A stretch of DNA of 7,451 bases from Proteiniphilum sp. UBA4084 (GTDB lineage: Bacteria > Bacteroidota > Bacteroidia > Bacteroidales > Dysgonomonadaceae): NCBI GenBank assembly GCA_002383605.1, contig DFYK01000064.1, positions 1-7,451 on the forward strand, written 5' to 3'. Position 1 is the first letter of the stretch. Every line of letters begins with the position of its first letter. The translations under genes were made by a program, and so were the position numbers. Under the pieces are notes generated by a model, which was not told the DNA's origin, searched no databases, and worked only from the letters and a program-made list of their open reading frames with translations. Positions 6,457 to 7,451 of the stretch are shown here, piece by piece.

Positions 6457-7141
6457 ACATAAATTGTATCTGTTCCAGATATTGAAAGATATCTATACCG
6501 ATATAGAATTGTCTACTTCCTTGGGTTTCAAAGGGGGCACAGCACTTATGTTTTTTTACGACTTGCCAAGATTTTCTGTTGATCTTTATTTTAATCTGCT
6601 TGATCGTGAAAAAGAAAAGTTGATTTATGACAAAGTGCGGAAAATATTACGCGACTATGGCAATATTCACGATGAGGCAATGAAGTTTTATGGCCCTGTG
6701 GTGGTGCTGGATTATGGTTTTGGAGAACGAAAGTTGAAAATAGAGATTTCTAATCGTGATTGGGACGACCGGTATGAAATAAAAAATCTTCTGGGTGTGG
6801 ATATGAAGGTAATGGAAGCATCCCACATGTTTGCACATAAGCTTTGCGCATTGTTGGATAGGAGTGAGGTTACCAATCGCGACATCTTTGATAATTGGTT
6901 CTTTATGGAACGTAGAACTCCAATCAATAAAAGAGTCGTGGAAATGCGAATGGGGATGCCCCTGAGCCAGTATATTCAAAATTGTATTGATCTGCTGGAA
7001 TCAATGAGTGACAGGAAATTGCTCGACGGCCTGGGAGAACTCATGGAGGATGATATGAAAAAGTTTGTTCGGACCAAACTTCGGACTGAAACAATTTCGT
7101 TGCTGAGATTCTACAAAACTTATCCTGTCATCTCGGAATAG
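6440..7141 (+). CDS. abiEii: AbiEii/AbiGii-family nucleotidyltransferase toxin with altered DxD motif
   Basis: The 233-residue protein belongs to the AbiEii/AbiGii nucleotidyltransferase toxins, which block growth by transferring nucleotides to cellular targets (tRNA in some studied relatives) and can abort phage infection. Visible family features are FKGGTALMFFYDLPRFSVDL at 30-49, KIEIS at 100-104 with E102, and the C-terminal motif HKLCALLDR (133-141) plus NRDIFDNWFF (146-155), with K134, D140, R147, D148 and D151. The oddity is at residue 50: relatives read DLDF, this one reads DLYF (D48, L49, Y50; codon TAT at 6587-6589), so the second metal-binding Asp is lost. One base change (GAT to TAT) would explain it. 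The rest of the frame is intact. The start overlaps the antitoxin by 17 nt. Activity is uncertain: it may be dead, weakened or a sequencing error. Confidence 0.88.
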   Translation: MVDIAKHKLYLFQILKDIYTDIELSTSLGFKGGTALMFFYDLPRFSVDLYFNLLDREKEKLIYDKVRKILRDYGNIHDEAMKFYGPVVVLDYGFGERKLKIEISNRDWDDRYEIKNLLGVDMKVMEASHMFAHKLCALLDRSEVTNRDIFDNWFFMERRTPINKRVVEMRMGMPLSQYIQNCIDLLESMSDRKLLDGLGELMEDDMKKFVRTKLRTETISLLRFYKTYPVISE

Positions 7142-7146
7142 TCGTA

Positions 7147-7185
7147 CCCGGTTGGATGCCACCAGCCTTACTCTACCGACTGGGG
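7147..7185 (+). other. Imperfect GC-rich hairpin just after abiEii
   Basis: CCCGGTTGG (7147-7155) can pair with CCGACTGGGG (7176-7185), giving nine pairs with one bulged G and two G-U pairs. A mutually exclusive smaller stem pairs GGTTGG (7150-7155) with CCAGCC (7162-7167) around ATGCCA. It begins five nucleotides after the stop codon, where an operon terminator is expected, but no T-tract follows. It may protect the 3' end of the message or be a diverged palindromic repeat; its role is uncertain. Confidence 0.35.
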
Positions 7186-7283
7186 ATGATTGAAGTTTAA
7201 ATTATCTTATTATATGTATCATTGCAGTCAGGTATAAGCTGACAATTTGGTTATGCAGGAAAAGAATATATCTTCACATATTC

Positions 7284-7310
7284 AGTTGGTTAGTACCGCT
7301 ACCCAACTGA
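7284..7310. repeat. Palindromic repeat, right copy
   Basis: CAGTTGGTTAG (7284-7294), centre TACCG, then CTACCCAACTG (7300-7310): an 11-nt inverted repeat with one mismatch. Positions 7285-7310 match 1364-1389 at 23 of 26 positions, and all three differences fall in the centre, so the arms are conserved while the loop varies. The copies are in the same orientation about 5.9 kb apart and enclose exactly the ATPase, hsdR, abiEi and abiEii genes. Confidence 0.75.
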
Positions 7311-7451
7311 AATTTATTAAAAAAACAGGGCGAATAAAGTCATTTTTTTGCAAAGGTTGGACGAAAAAAAATTACAATTGACAAAAGATGTCAAAAAAGA
7401 CATTTTCCTTTGTACAGTCTTTATGGGTTGTGCAAATAGTGTTTATGGGAA

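Larger units (their letters stand above)
7142..7451. other. Noncoding tail, with possible start of a next transcription unit at the right edge
   Basis: No convincing complete gene lies in this 310-nt AT-rich stretch. It contains the post-abiEii hairpin, a small inverted repeat GTCAG/CTGAC (7227-7243), the palindromic repeat at 7284-7310, and A- and T-tracts around 7320-7349. Near the right edge, AAGATGTC and GACATTTT (8 pairs, one G-T) flank AAAAAA at 7386-7406. They are followed by TTCCTTTG (7405-7412), one mismatch from the -7 consensus, and an ATG at 7423 opening MGCANSVYG to the window end. That is too short to identify, so a gene start here is only a possibility. Confidence 0.3.

Overview
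The window reads as chromosomal DNA of a member of the Bacteroidota, probably Bacteroidales. The evidence is two intergenic matches to the Bacteroides-type -7 promoter box TAnnTTTG (TATCTTTG at 1488-1495, TATATTTG at 5836-5843), the near absence of Shine-Dalgarno sequences, and proteins of Bacteroidota type. All genes are on the + strand. The content is a compact defence region: a type I restriction-modification (RM) locus with a passenger ATPase, followed by an AbiE-type toxin-antitoxin pair.

Layout. Positions 1-111 are the C-terminal tail of a type I methyltransferase subunit (hsdM). Positions 112-201 hold two short palindromes of the same form, TTCGG-N5-CCGAA. Positions 202-1373 encode the specificity subunit hsdS, split in two by a one-base frameshift near 759-770. 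The N-terminal half (first target recognition domain plus central coiled coil) stays intact and ends at 786. The second half continues in another frame to 1373. Positions 1374-1509 carry a palindromic repeat and a promoter. Positions 1510-2679 encode an AAA ATPase with a DUF4143-type C-terminus, followed 12 nt later by a full-length restriction/translocation subunit hsdR (2692-5757). A second promoter, with a dyad around the start codon, precedes abiEi (5869-6456), which overlaps abiEii (6440-7141). The last 310 nt contain no complete gene, but hold a second copy of the palindromic repeat found just after hsdS and possibly the start of another transcription unit at the right edge.

How the genes work together. 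HsdM, HsdS and HsdR would form a type I RM complex resembling the EcoR124I family: HsdR has the nuclease residues D151, E165 and K167 and the Q179/Y183 motif at the same positions I recall for EcoR124I. HsdR appears to be transcribed with the ATPase from its own promoter, separately from hsdM-hsdS, which could uncouple restriction from modification. The broken hsdS means that the enzyme either is inactive or works with a half-size HsdS that pairs with itself and recognises a symmetric site. AbiEi/AbiEii is a type IV toxin-antitoxin or abortive-infection pair, but the toxin carries Tyr in place of the second Asp of its nucleotidyltransferase DxD motif and may be impaired.

The points most worth a second look are the hsdS split, the altered AbiEii active site, the matching 26-nt palindromes that bracket the ATPase-hsdR-abiE block (1364-1389 and 7285-7310), and the dyads at the two internal promoters. 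All assignments come from reading the sequence and remembered family features. No database search was run.
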